From positions 62,001-126,000 of the forward strand of contig JAODTK010005693.1 in NCBI GenBank assembly GCA_026419785.1: DNA of 64,000 bases, in the 5' to 3' direction. The position numbers were made by a program, and so were the translations under genes. Origin of the DNA: Sclerodactyla briareus. Its lineage: Eukaryota > Echinodermata > Holothuroidea > Dendrochirotida > Sclerodactylidae. The number at the start of each line of letters is the position of its first letter. Positions within the stretch are counted from its first letter, which is position 1. Shown in pieces: positions 36,480 through 48,776 of the stretch. A model generated the notes under the pieces. The model was not told the origin of the DNA. It saw only the letters and a program-made list of their open reading frames with translations, and did no database searches.

Positions 36480-37030
36480 TTGTGGTCCCAAGGCTCTCAT
36501 ACCTTTGACCTTGTCGACCTTCGATTCTTACCATGACCCAAAACAATAGGTTTCATGTACTAATCTACATACCAAATTTCAGTTTTTTGTCCGAACATTT
36601 TGTACTTCGAGCTTCGTTGACCTAGGATGGCCTTTGACCTGAGCCTTAAACAATAACGTTGTGACCCCAAACTATTATGAGGAACCCACTTATATACTGA
36701 GTTTGAGCTTCATCCATCAAGGTGTAGTCAATTTACCGTGTTCACAAACCAAATGTGGCAAGATGCATGCATTTTTCACATTTTTTTCCAAATGCTCAGG
36801 AAAATGGTTCCCAATCCATGATTGTCGATGACCCCAGATGACATTTGCCCTGACCCTTCCAAAACAATAGGAATCAGGTTCTAATCATTGGGAATTCTCA
36901 TGCCGAGTATGATTTTGATCCATCCAGAAGGGGTATAGTTATTGGGGTCCACTAGCTGTTTTGCTGAAATATCAGTTTTCACAGTTTTTACCCAAAATGA
37001 CCCACCTCCGTTCGTGTACTCCCCAAGAGA
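36480..37030 (+). repeat. TGACCT-family dispersed repeat
   Basis: Words such as TTTGACCTTGTCGACC, CATGACCCAAAACAATAGG, TTTGACCTGAGCC and GACATTTGCCCTGACCC recur every 120-200 bases, together with AACAATAGG...CATGT and ATACCAAATTTCAG, the same order seen at 1377 and 2330. Non-coding tandem-like repeat. Confidence 0.5.
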
Positions 37031-39300
37031 CAGTCAGTATGTGTCAAACTTCCAAGCGTTCTGTCAATTAGACTACTGGACATGTGTTTTTGGTGCAAAT
37101 CATTAATCTCCACACTCGTCCGTCATTCAGGTTTCACTGACCAGTACCTGGGATTTCCAAAAAACCTACTCATATTTCAAACTATCATCCGCTTTAACGA
37201 TTCTGTTTTCATGGGGGGTCCCCTCTAGGACTTCCCTGTGTCTACTACCTTGTCTTATTCTCACTAAAATCATCAGTACGGCTCCTTTCTCCTTTCTTCT
37301 CGCTCCCATTCCAACCCCAAACAAATAAACAATACTCCAAACCGTACAGAAGGCCAGCATAAATTGCTTCCAACACGGACAATGAACGGTGGCACCTTCG
37401 GAAGGCCGTGTAATTTTCAACTCATTTCCTAACGAAGCGGGTTGACCTGGTCCCCCAAGTTACTTATTAACTCGACTTTAATGCAGGACCACAGATCTAT
37501 TGAAGAAGAAACGTTTCACCTCTTGACCATCAACAATAACAAGGGGATGTTGAGGTAACTTATGGCCATCAATACCATTCCCTGAAACATTTCAAGACAA
37601 ACAAACACACACGTCGTCCATATCGCACTTTCACGAACACTACTTTATAGCCCAATTCATTCTCGCCTCGCCTACTTCAACGCAAGCGTATTCTGTTCGC
37701 GGGCGGCACTTGCGGCGAGTGTGGTGAAACAAGTACACAAAAGTAGTGAGTGATTCCTTACCATATGTGTAACGATATCAAACTTTTATAACACCCTGTA
37801 CCTTGAAGAACCCTGAAGATACACACCTCGTCCAGAATTTTCTGGACAATGCCAAGAACTGTATCTTGTTACTGAGTGCGTTACAGAAAATATTTACAAA
37901 AAAAGGTGGTGTTTGCGGTGTCTCTAGGTATTGACTGGCCGCCAGTTTATCAAGATGATCAGGAGAGGTCTGACGACCCCAACCTTTAAACACAAAACTT
38001 TAATAAAATCGTTATGAAACTAATCGTATAATCTTCCCCATTTGGCTCCAAATAAGTGCTGGAATAGAGTAACCATATAATAAAATTAGAATACGGTCTT
38101 ACTTGCCGTTACGATTCATCCCATATTAACACTCTTGTTTCTAAAAGATGACCTCCAAAAAATTAAATCAAATCGTATCCAAACGCGATCATAAGCCCAA
38201 ATTCAAGAACATTTATGGTCCCCTCGCGCCGAATTTACTCAGTTGCTTCGGTAAAGTGTTTGTCACCGTCAGATTGGATAAAGATATTCGATGTAAACCC
38301 CGGCTCGCTCAACGCAAGGTTATTGGAGAACAAGCATACGAAAGTATAGTATAGGCTATTCGTGGAGAATGAGAGAATTTGACGCGTGCGAGGGTAGGTG
38401 ACTGAGGCATACGCGAAATTGCAAGAGTATGCAAATAATACAGGAAACTACTGAATCACTGAGAGGGAAAAATATAGCAAAGATTAGACAGAGCAAAAAA
38501 GTTTTTTTCAAGGTAAAATAACGTTTGGGCTAAAGCTGTCAAATTCACAACAGCGAGGCTAGATGAGCTAGGCTAACACCCTAGGTAAAGATAGTAATTG
38601 GTACACAGTAGACCAGACCCAAACTGAATAATGCTAATAGAAAACAGTAAACAAAGCACATAGAATTGTTACAGTCATTTATATCGAATGAGCTATCACT
38701 CGGAAGAAGTAAACCCCAAAAACGAACCTAAGTACCGGAAATGCACTTCATACGGAAGTATCATATTATGTCAATAGATGACTTTGAACGACCTATTGAT
38801 GATATACTGATTTTACGGAAAATGTTCTACTATACTCCATGTTGTACAAATGTACACAACCCTGACCTATGTTCAAACCATGCAAGAGATTTTCTGCCCA
38901 TAAGGTCATAAGTGGACCTTGTGAAAAAAATCCAAGAATGTAGCACACTTAGTTCTCGAAATTTCAATTCAACAATTTCATTATACGCAAACACCTGTCA
39001 CTCACTGGAAGTAACCAGGGGAATATCTGTTTGAAAATGAAGACCTTGAAAGGAGCCTTTATCATATTTTTAGGACTTGACCTTGGCCTCCCTGATAAAA
39101 TGTGTGATTGATCCCACGATTACAACAAAACACCCTGCAAGTCTCTGTAAACACTTATGAACTGTAATAACTTTCAGATGAGAAAAACTATGCCTCTGCA
39201 AACCCGCACACAAAAGTCACATGGGGTTAGTCACTCAGTTTGCTTACAAAAGTACACAAACCATTTCTCCTACTATTAACAGCGGCGGCGGAGCCTACAA
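37031..39300. other. No gene recognised
   Basis: No domain or splice-bounded exon was recognised. The plus-strand frame at 38148-38354 and minus-strand frame at 37420-37166 carry no known motif. Confidence 0.4.
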
Positions 39301-39876
39301 ATTTAGGGGGGACGCAGACCAAAATTTGATGAATTGATGTTGTGTTACTATCTAAAAGGAGCGCCACCATGGTTTGGCGCGGAGGCGTGGCCGAAAATTT
39401 TGGTGTTTTTTAAATCTTCCCAGATGGCCGGAAACGACACTTCCTGAGCGTTTGTTGTGAGCTTATTGACCCAGGTTAATAAAACTGGGGTGTTGTCTGC
39501 AAAATGTGAATTATTAATAAAAATGGATGTTATGAAGAATGTGATAATGCATATCAGATGGGGCGGAGACAGCAAATTCCCGCTGGGGGTGAGCCCGGGG
39601 AAAGGGATATCACACAAACTTCTTCGATATCTAGGAAGGCCAGTGCCCCCAGCAGACTGAGTGATTATGATGCTAGCCCAGGTAGCCCCTTTCCACCCCC
39701 CATTTGCCATCCCAATGTGGTGGTCACGTGGTTTAGAGCGTATCCAGCGACTTGTAGTCTGTTAGGGGTTGGTCGACTCCCCTAGGGGGGCGAAGCCAAC
39801 ACAGAAAAGATTAACATGTTATAACACTTTGGTTTCCTGGCATTTTACTAGTTGGACCAACTAAGTGAAAAATTAT

Positions 39877-39927
39877 TACGTACGTTTAGAAGACCACAAA
39901 AAAGTGGTGGTCTTGGAAACGTACGTA
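39877..39927. repeat. Compact hairpin around TACGTACGTTT
   Basis: TACGTACGTTTAGAAGACCAC (39877-39897) is followed by six or so bases and then GTGGTGGTCTTGGAAACGTACGTA (39904-39927), giving an almost perfect stem of about 21 pairs with a tiny loop. The ends themselves contain the palindrome TACGTACGTA. It may be the collapsed centre of a fold-back transposon; the loop is too small for a typical microRNA precursor. Confidence 0.75.
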
Positions 39928-40559
39928 AGACCTTTATCCACTTTGGTGGTGAAGGTTGTAACAAACAAGTGAATCAAGGTTTAAAGATATGTTATTGGTG
40001 TTCCAACTATCTGTAATCAAATGATAACAATTTTAAGTATACAGTTCGATTACATTTAAATCATGCTGTGTTGGTGTCTTTTTTATTTGAAACGTACGAT
40101 AAACACCTAAAGCCATACTGCAAGATAGTAAATGAGAAAGTTCATTCACAGAACTGTCATTTGGGGTAATTCTTCATGTTCATCATAAGATGAACAAAAA
40201 TGCAAACATCATTGTCTATGTTCACGCTAAGGATTTTTTTGCAAACGTTCCCACTTTGGTTGCGAGTTTGTGGCTTGTACGTGATACAACGGTGATTATT
40301 GTTCATCTTGGGAATATCTAGTAGGCCTAGTCAGAGACTAGAATTACAGTCAGTCGGTCATCAATGTATTGTCAAAAATGGATGGACTCGGTTTCATCAT
40401 GTGTTCTCAGTCTTTACATTCTCTACGCGGAATGGGTGGTAAATATTCCAATTCGATCACGACTCGCTACAAGCTGCGATATCGCAGACCAGGCGCAACG
40501 GGGTTTACGGTACGGCAACATTTCTTGAACTTAGAAAGAAAACTAGTTTCACATTTATC
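39928..40559. other. No gene recognised
   Basis: Nothing supportable between the hairpin and the satellite array. Confidence 0.4.
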
Positions 40560-42900
40560 TAGACCCGATTCTATGCCACGCATCAATTAAATGTAACAAA
40601 ATTTTTTTTATTTTTTTTATTTTTTTTATTTTTGTTAAGGGGGGGGGGCATGTTGACCCAAATCCCCAAATGAAACATGTGTGGTGAATAGTTTTAACAC
40701 TTAGGTAAGAAAGAATCCAAAATTTCCGCGCGCGTACCTGTGTTTTCTTCGTCAAATTTCATTTGACCCGATTATATGCCATGCATCAATTTAATGTACT
40801 CAACATGAAGTCGCGGGGATTCGAACCAATCTTCGTAGGGGGGGGGGCATGTTGACCCAAATCCCCAAATGAAAAATGTTGTGGTGTGATACTGGTTTTT
40901 AACACTTAGGGTAAATCAAAAACCCAAAAAAAATTTTGCAGCGCTTCGCGCGCGTGTTGTGTTTTCTACATCGTTTCAGTTATCCGATTATAGGCCACGC
41001 AATTAATCTACTTGTACAGGAAATCAACGTGTGTCGGATTCGAACATACATTCAAAAATTGGGGGGGGGGGGGGGGCAGTTCCTCTATCAAATTCTTGTG
41101 AAAAAATGTTGTGGTGATGTTTTCAAACACTTATGTAAGAAAAGAATCCCAAAAAGTTCAGCCGCGCCTTGCTGTGTTTTCTTCGTCATTTTCATTTGAC
41201 CAGATATATGCCACGCATCAATTTAATGTACAAACATGAAGTTCGCGGATTCGAACAAATCTTCGTAGATGGGGGAGGGGCATGTTCACCCAAAGCCCCA
41301 AATGAACCATGTTGTGGTGATAGTTTTGAACACTTAGGTAAGAAAAGACATCCCAAAAGTTCCGCGCGCTTCGCTGGTTTTCGTGCATTCATTTGACCCC
41401 TACTTATTGCAGAATCAATTTAATGTACCAAACAGGGAGTTCTGCGGATTCGAACAACTCTTTCGTAGAGGGGATGGGCATGTTGACCCAAATCCCCAAA
41501 TGAAAAATGTTGTGGTGATATGGTTTTTTAACACTTAGGTAAATCAAAAAAACAAAAAAATTTGCGCGCTTCGCGCGCGGGTGTGTTTTACATCAGTTTC
41601 AGTGATCCGATTATTTGCCACGCATTAATCTACTCGTACCGAAAATCAACTTTGTCGGATTCGAATACTTCAAAGATTGGGGGGGGGGGGGGCACGTTCC
41701 TCTAATCAAATTATTGGAAAAAATGTTGATGGTGAGAGTTGTAAACACTTAGTAGAAAGGGAAGCCCAAAATGTCGCGCGATCTGCTGTGTTTTCTTCGT
41801 CAATGTCAGTTGACCCGATTATATGCCACGAATTGCAATTTGATGTACCAACAGAAGTTCGCGGATTCGAACAAATCTTCGTAGTGGGGGAGGGGAATGT
41901 TCACCCCAAATCCCAAAATGAAAAATGTTGTGGTGATAGTTTTAACACTTAGGTAAATCAAGAATTTTGCGCGCTTCGCGCGCGTGGTCGTGTTTTCTAC
42001 ATTCATTTTCATTTGATCCGATTATATGCCAGCATTAATCTACTTGTGTACCGGAAATTCAACGTTTGGTCGGATTCGAACAGACCTTCAAAGATTGGGG
42101 GGTGGCACGTTCTCTAATCCAACTCTTTGTGAAAAAATGTTGTGGTGATAGGTTTCAACACGTATGTAAGAAAAGAATCCCAAAAGTTCCGCGGTTGGCT
42201 GTGTTGTCTTCGTCAATTTTAATGTGACACGATTAGATGCCACGCATCAATTTAATGAACCAAACTTGAAGGTCGCGGGGATTCGAACAATCTGGAGATG
42301 GGGGAGGGCATGTTCACCCAAATCCCCAAATGAAAAACATGTTGTGGTGATAGTTTTTCACACTTAGGAAATCAAGAATTTGCCGCGCGCTTCGCGCGCG
42401 TTGTCGTGTTTTCTACAGCATTTTCATTTGATCCGATATATGCCACGCATTATCTACTTGTACCGAAAATCAAAGTTTGTCGCGGATTCGAACAAACTTC
42501 AAACGATGGGGGGCGGGGGGGGGCACGTTCCTTCAATCCAAATTCTTGTGAAAAAAAACAAATGTGTGCGTGTAATTTCACAACTTAGTAAGGAAAAGAA
42601 ACACAAAATTTCCGCGAGCTTCAGCGCGCGTGCCGGTTTTTCTTCGTAAATTCCATTTTTGACCCGATTTATATGCACGCATCAATAATGTACCAAACTG
42701 TGAAGTATCGCAGGATAGAACAAATCTTTCGTAGATGGGGGGGGGGGGGGGGCATGTTCACCAATCCCAAATGAAACATGTTGTTGGTGTGATAGTTTTT
42801 AACACTTAGGTAAATCAAGGAAACCCCAAAAATTTTCGCGCGCTTCGAGCGCGTGGTTATGGTTTCTTCGTGAATGTCATTTCACCCGATTGTATGACAC
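40560..42900 (+). repeat. Dimeric satellite array, first block
   Basis: Tandem monomers of about 215 bases come in two types that mostly alternate, giving a dimer of about 430. Type A begins CACGCATCAATTTAATGTAC, has GGGGGAGGGGCATGTTCACC and ends in a GCGCGCTTCGCGCGC palindrome. Type B begins CACGCATTAATCTACTTGTACC, has a G-run followed by CACGTTCCTCTAATCAAATT and a degraded palindrome. Unit starts are near 40577A, 40783A, 40998B, 41211A, 41412A, 41620B, 41829A, 42030B, 42242A, 42447B and 42677A. All share TTGTGGTGATAGTTTT..AACACTTAGGTAA. Copies differ by many single-base indels. The array stops near 42900. Confidence 0.9.
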
Positions 42901-43875
42901 GCATATAATATCTTTACCGTGGGGGCTGTGGAGTCAGAGGGAGGCGTTCATCAGATTCGGGCGGGGGGACTCATTCCGGCACCCCAGTTGCATAATTAAC
43001 TTCAGGATTATTTGTCTAAAAATCGCAGTACGAAGTCAGTACAATCTTACGCCTTGCGGCATAGGAGACACGTAATGGAAGGCTACGTTCCAGATCGAGT
43101 TTTTTTGGGTATGCATCAGTTTATTGATGCATATGCGGTCGCTGCTGGTCTCGGGAACATCACTTATCATCATAAAGTTGAGGAGGAAAAATTTTAAATA
43201 AAAATACCCACTATACAAAAGGTCCGGACAAAACAAAGCCAACTTAAAGATATTTTCAGTGCGAATGCGAAACGGCCCAGAGAGGCGTTCTCCTGCTTCA
43301 TCTGGAGCTTCCTGACAGCCAAAAAATTCTGGTACGCTCGCGCCAACCTGTGGTGGCGACTCCGCTTAGATAGTCAATCATCAAGTTTCGCCCCCCACCC
43401 CTTTGTAAAACCCTGGCGCCGCCCTGCTTGCGATGTCTGACCGATGCAAGAACTACATAGGCAAGGCATTACCCACAACTTGAGGTGAATGATATGACAT
43501 GACCATGACTCCTTTTGGAACTAGGGTAGCCCTGAGTACTAGCACAGACCCATATTTTAGTCAGTGGAATTCTAGCTAGGCCTTGTGAAGCTATTGGACA
43601 CGATGAGTGGAGCTGCATTGACAATAAGTCTAGCAGAGCAATTGAAGACCATTTGGTAGGGATCCTGCCATTAATACCCCAGCGATAAGTAGTGCGGATG
43701 GCAAAACGATGAGGAAATTCAATCTATTCTTAGTCTCTTCCAAGGGTGCTCCCAAAAGGAGGCCTAAACAAAAAACTACAAAAAACAAAACCTTTGAGGA
43801 GGCAGCGGTTGCCTACAGAGAGTGTAATGGCTGTGTGTCAGGGACGAGGAGGATCGCGTACAGAGACTGAGACAC
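42901..43875 (+). repeat. Non-monomeric segment of the 2.95-kb duplicated block, copy 1
   Basis: After the last A monomer comes about 1 kb of different sequence (from near GGGGGCTGTGGAGTCAGAGG to GAGACTGAGACACC) that is repeated at 45851-46823. It contains the hairpin-core motif CGCCAACCTGTGGTGGCG at 43341-43358. No known coding domain was seen. Confidence 0.8.
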
Positions 43876-45850
43876 CGATTTTATGCCACCATCAATTTAT
43901 GTACCAACATGAATTTCGGGATCGAACCAAACTTCGTAATGGGAATGGGGCATGTTCACGCCGAATCCCCAAATGAAAAATGTGTGGTATAACTGGTTTT
44001 TTAACACTTAGGGTGTAAATCAAAAACCCAAAAAATTGTGCGCGCGTCGCGCGCGTGTTGTGTTTTCTACATCAGTTTTCATTTGTTCCATTATATGCCA
44101 CGCATTAATCTACTAACTTGTATTACAGGAATCAAGTTTGGTCGTATTCGAACATACCTTCAAAATTGAGGGGGGGGGGCACGTTCCTCTAATCAAATTC
44201 CTTGGTGAAAAAAATGTTGTGGTGATAGTTTTCAAACCTTATGTAAGAAAAGAATCCAAAATTTCCGCGCGCCTTGGCTGTGTTTTCCTATTTTCTTCGT
44301 CAATTTTCATTTGACCCGGTTATATGCCACGCATCAATTTATTGTACCAAAAATGAAGTTCGCGGATTCGAACAAATCTTCGTAGATGGGGGAGGGGCAT
44401 GTTCACCCATATCCCCAATAAAATTGTTGTGGTGATAGTTTTTTTAACACTTAGTAAAATCAATATTTTTGTGCGCGTCTTCGCGCGCGTGGGGTCGTGT
44501 TTTCTTTCTACATCAATTTTCATTTGATCCGCTTATATGCCACGCATTAATCTCCTTGTCCCGGAATCAAGTTTGTCGGATTCCGAACATACCTTCAAAG
44601 ATGGTGGGGGGGGCACGTTCCGGTAATCAAATTTGTGAAAAAAATGTTGTGGTGCATAGTTTCACACTTATGTACAAAAAGAATCCAAAATTTCCTTCCG
44701 CGCGCTTGGCTGTGTTTTCCTCGTACCAATTTTCATTTGAACCCTATTCTATGCCATGCATCACTTTTAATGTACGCAAACATGAAGTTCGCGATCGAAC
44801 AAATCTCGTAGATGGGGAGGGGCATGTTCCCCCAATCCCCCAATGAAAAACTGTTGTGGATGATACTGTTTTGTAAATTTAACACTTAGGTAAATCAAAA
44901 ACCCAAAAATTTTGCGCGCTTCGCGCGCGTGGTTGTGTTTTCTACAATCAGTTTTCATTTGATCCCATTATATGCCACGCATTAATCTACTCGTACCGAA
45001 AATCAACTTTGTCCGATTCGAACATACCTTCAAAGATTGGGGGGGGGGGCACGTTCCTCTACTCAAATTCTTGTGAAAAAAATGTTGTGGTGATAGTTTT
45101 TCAACCTTAGGTAAGCAACGAATCCCAAAATTTCCGCGCGCTGGCTGTGTTTCTTCGTCAATTTTCATTTGCCCCGATTATTGCCACGCCACTCAATTTA
45201 ATGTACCAAACAATGAAGGTTCGCGGATTCGAACAAATCTTCCGTAGATGGGGGAGGGGCATGTTACAACACCCATCCCCAAATGAACATGTTTGTGGTG
45301 GATAAGTTTTTAACAGCTTAGGTAATCAAAATTTTTGCGCGCTTCGCGCGCGTGGTCGTGTATTTCTACCATCAATTTTCATTTGAATCCGATTACATGC
45401 CACGCATTAATCTACTCGTACCGAAAATCAAGTTTGACGAATTCGCACCAAACCTTAAACGATGGGGGGGGGGACGTTCCTTCAATCAAATTCCGTGTGA
45501 AAAAAAAAATGTTGTGGTGATACTTTTCAACACTTAGGTAAAACAACCCCAACTTTTCCCCGCGCTTCGCGCGCGTGCCTGTGTTTTCTTTCGTATCAAT
45601 TTCCATTGACCCGATTAATGCCACGCAATCAATTTATTACCAAACATAAGTTCGGATTCGAACGAATCTTCGTAGAGGGGGGGGGGGGCATGTTTCACCC
45701 AAATCCCCAAATGAAACAACATGTTTTGGTATAGTTTTAACACTTAGGTAACTCAAAACCCAAAAATTTTCGCACGCTTCGCGCGCAGTTGGTTATGTTT
45801 TCTTTCGTCGTGAATTTTCCATTTGACCCGATTTTATGACAACGCATATA
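43876..45850 (+). repeat. Dimeric satellite array, second block
   Basis: The same A/B monomers, here strictly alternating: starts near 43890A, 44099B, 44330A, 44547B, 44757A, 44978B, 45190A, 45405B and 45623A. These positions are about 2946 bases beyond the last units of the first block, so this array was made by duplicating a block that included its downstream 1-kb segment. The junction is at about 43875, where GAGACACC switches straight into ATTTTATGCCACCATCAA. Confidence 0.9.
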
Positions 45851-46823
45851 TCTACTTGTACCGTTTGGGGCTGGGACTTCAGAGGGAGGCGTTCATCCGT
45901 ATTCGGCTGGGGGACGCATCCGGCAACCCTCTGCATAATTCCTATCAGCGTTTATTTAGTCTAACAATCGGCAGTACGAAGTTCAGTACAATCTTACGCT
46001 TGCCGCATAGGCGCACTGTAACTGGAGGCCTACGTTCACGATCGAGTTTATTTTGTGTGTATGCTATCAGTTTTTTGAACCTCTGCTATGATGCGTCGAT
46101 GCTGGTGTGGACACCCTCCCCATCATAAGTGAGGAAAATTTTAAATAAAAATACCCATTATACAAAATGTCGGGACAAAAAAGCCAACTTAAAGATATTT
46201 TCAGTGTCGATGAAACGGCCCAGAGAGGCGATCTCCTGTCATCTGGGAGCTTAAGACAGCCAAAAAATTCTGGTACGCTCCGCGCCAACCTGTGGTGGCG
46301 CTGCCGCTTAGATAGTCAATCATCAAGTTTCGCCCCCCACCCCTATGTAAAACCCTGGCGCCGCCCCTGCTTGCGATGTCTGGCCCGATGCAAAGAACTA
46401 CATAGGCAGGCATACCGCGACAAGTTTAGGTGAATGATATGACATGACCATGACTCCTTTTGGAACTAGGGTAGCCCGATTACCTAGCACAGACCCATAT
46501 TTTAGTCAGTGGAATCTAGCTAGGCCTTGTGAAGATGTATTGTACACGATGGAGCTGAGTGCAATAATTCTAGCAGAGCAAAATGATAGACGCAGTTGGT
46601 ATGGACTGCACATTGATACCCAGCGCCCGATAAGTAGGCGGTGGCAAGAAACGAGGATGAAAATTCCCAAAGATATTCTTAGTCGACTTCCACGGGTGCT
46701 CCCAAAGGAAGGCCTAAGCAAAAAAATACGAAACAAAACCTTTGAGCGGGGGGTGCGAGCAGCGGTGCCTACAGAGAGTACTGGCTGTGGTGCCTGGAAA
46801 GGAGATCGCTTACAGAGACTGAG
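45851..46823 (+). repeat. Non-monomeric segment of the 2.95-kb duplicated block, copy 2
   Basis: It aligns with 42901-43875 throughout, offset by about 2945 bases (for example GATATGACATGACCATGACTCC at 43491 and 46436). The hairpin-core motif is at 46284-46301. A 175-residue open frame starts at 46444 and continues beyond the block to 46971; in copy 1 the equivalent frame is interrupted and I recognise no domain in it, so I treat it as a chance frame. Confidence 0.8.
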
Positions 46824-48200
46824 ACACCATGTGCCACTTAGATCTACCTCTCATTTCCCACACCCCCCCCACCTCCCCCAGGCAGAAATGAAAATAAAAA
46901 TTGGTGACCGGGGGAATTTAACAGGCCAAAATGCTGTTGATGGTCATGCAGGGGGCAGTGCCATCAAGTGAGGTATAGTGTCAGGGCATCGGGTGCTGCA
47001 GGAACTCTGACCCCCATCGGGCAATACATGGTGACCGCCCTGCGTTGAGGATCTCCTGACTTATACTACCTTTTGGGGTCTATGTTTTGGGTGCAGAATG
47101 GGTTAAGCATGTTGCTGTAAAGGCTGTAACTGTTTGCAAGCACTTCTTAGTTAGGACCCTTCTTGCTGCCTTCTCTTACTCTTTGATCAGTCAGTAAGTG
47201 TTATTTTACTCTCCACCAACTTTTCTGGCAATTTTTAGGAACTTTGTGAAGCAGCGTTGGGAGTCAAGGCCTCTAGAAAACATTAAAACAGGGATGACTG
47301 CTGTTTCAGCATGCGAGTGATCCCTTTATATTAGGTTGATTGTAGATATTAGATACACCACTTTCTTGAATTATAAAATACAAGGAATGCAAATAACATA
47401 TAACACTGTGTATTTTTACATTTTCACAAAGATGAGATATAAATATACAGATACATGCATGCTATACACAATATACTATAGACATAATAGCCACTACAGA
47501 CCAATTTAAAAAAAAAATGGTGTACATTTCACTGCCTCTTATACAGTGGGGATAACTATGGGAGAAATTGGAGTTAAGTCTAGTACTATGTGATTTGCAT
47601 TAATAGATGTTAAAAATGGCCTAAGTAGATGTAAAAATAATAATCTTGATTTTTTTTATCATCAATCCTATTTTCCCCTATAGTCAACAAAAGTATTTTT
47701 ATTTCTTATAGTTTACTGAATATATGCCAAAAAGGGCAATGGTCATTTCCCTTTAAAAAACAAAAACAAAGGGGCCCCATAGGTTTATAGCCTATATCAA
47801 AACCATACATATACACATATTCACACTACACAGATACACATAGGCTACAAATTAAATTCCCAGGTAATCAATGTTCTTTGAAAAATAATTATATCCAACA
47901 GATCCATCCCATACCAAGATTCTAGTTTCATACATTTTAAATTACTGATTAAGGAATAGCATTAATATATTCTTAAAAATAAATCTACAAGTAGTGTATA
48001 AATTTAATGGCCAAGATGTAAAGGTTGTTCTTCTCGAATATACACCTATATTCAAGCGAGAATCTGTTCATGGGCTGAATGTTAGACATAATTGGTACAA
48101 CAGCTATGACTTGTGAGTCACTGGTGTTTGGACCGCACAATTGCTTCGAGTTTCCTCACCTTATCATGTGATTTGTTCTGGTTTGATTATTTAGCCAGGT
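46824..48200. other. AT-rich stretch, no gene recognised
   Basis: From about 47300 the sequence becomes AT-rich with fewer repeats than its surroundings. It could be an intron or 3' region of the minus-strand exon candidates at 48226-49007, but no exon was found. Confidence 0.35.
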
Positions 48201-48225
48201 TGATGTCATTCTGATTTTAACGTAC

Positions 48226-48310
48226 CAGATGACATACAAGTGTATTGAATCAAAACGAAAATCATGGTAAAAATCAGTAGCACAGTCAAACATGTGTTCA
48301 TAGAGGTCAT
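48226..48310 (-). CDS. Candidate first coding exon with signal anchor
   Basis: On the minus strand the frame MTSMNTCLTVLLIFTMIF, then VLIQYTCMSS, ends at a good donor, ATCTG/GTACGT, after 85 bases (phase 1). A short polar start followed by about 18 hydrophobic residues is the layout of a type II membrane protein, as in Golgi glycosyl- and sulfotransferases, or of an uncleaved signal. A second in-frame ATG is at 48301. The frame is open further upstream too, so the start is a choice based on the membrane segment. No next exon was identified. Confidence 0.35.
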
Positions 48311-48776
48311 CGAAGAACCCTTTTGCTGTAGTCTCCTCAAGTACAAATTAACATGTGAAATATGAATTGATGCAAGTGCCTGGAGCATGAGAGGTTGCCT
48401 TGTGTGGAGGCAAGCATTCTCGAGCACATTTCTCTGTTGTAATATACATACTGACACAACAGCATTTGAAGGTTTGATCAGTCCACCCCAATTATCCTTA
48501 AATTAGTCTAATTAGGCCGATACCTACTCTATTATTTTGTTAACAGCCCGCTATCATTGTCAACAGATAGACCTAGGCTTTGTCACTAACTCACCGGCGA
48601 AAAACTCAACCCGCGTTTTCTGTACCAGGCGTTTGTTTCTGCACGTTTGGCTCGAGCAGCTAGGCTCTTACTGTTTCGAATAATGCAAAAGTTTCCCAGT
48701 TACCGGTGCCGATTATCTGTTTCCCACCTGAGTTCGTCGTACACGTAGCACAGTCAGGCTGTTGCACATACGCCTT

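Noticed and set aside
39877-39927. microRNA precursor
   Set aside because: The loop is only about six bases and the stem lacks the usual length and mismatches of an animal precursor.
41225-41260. Functional tRNA gene in the satellite
   Set aside because: Only a B-box-like word was seen; no cloverleaf could be drawn around it.
46444-46971. 175-residue open frame as a gene
   Set aside because: It lies mostly in the duplicated satellite tail, its counterpart in the other copy is interrupted, and no domain is visible.
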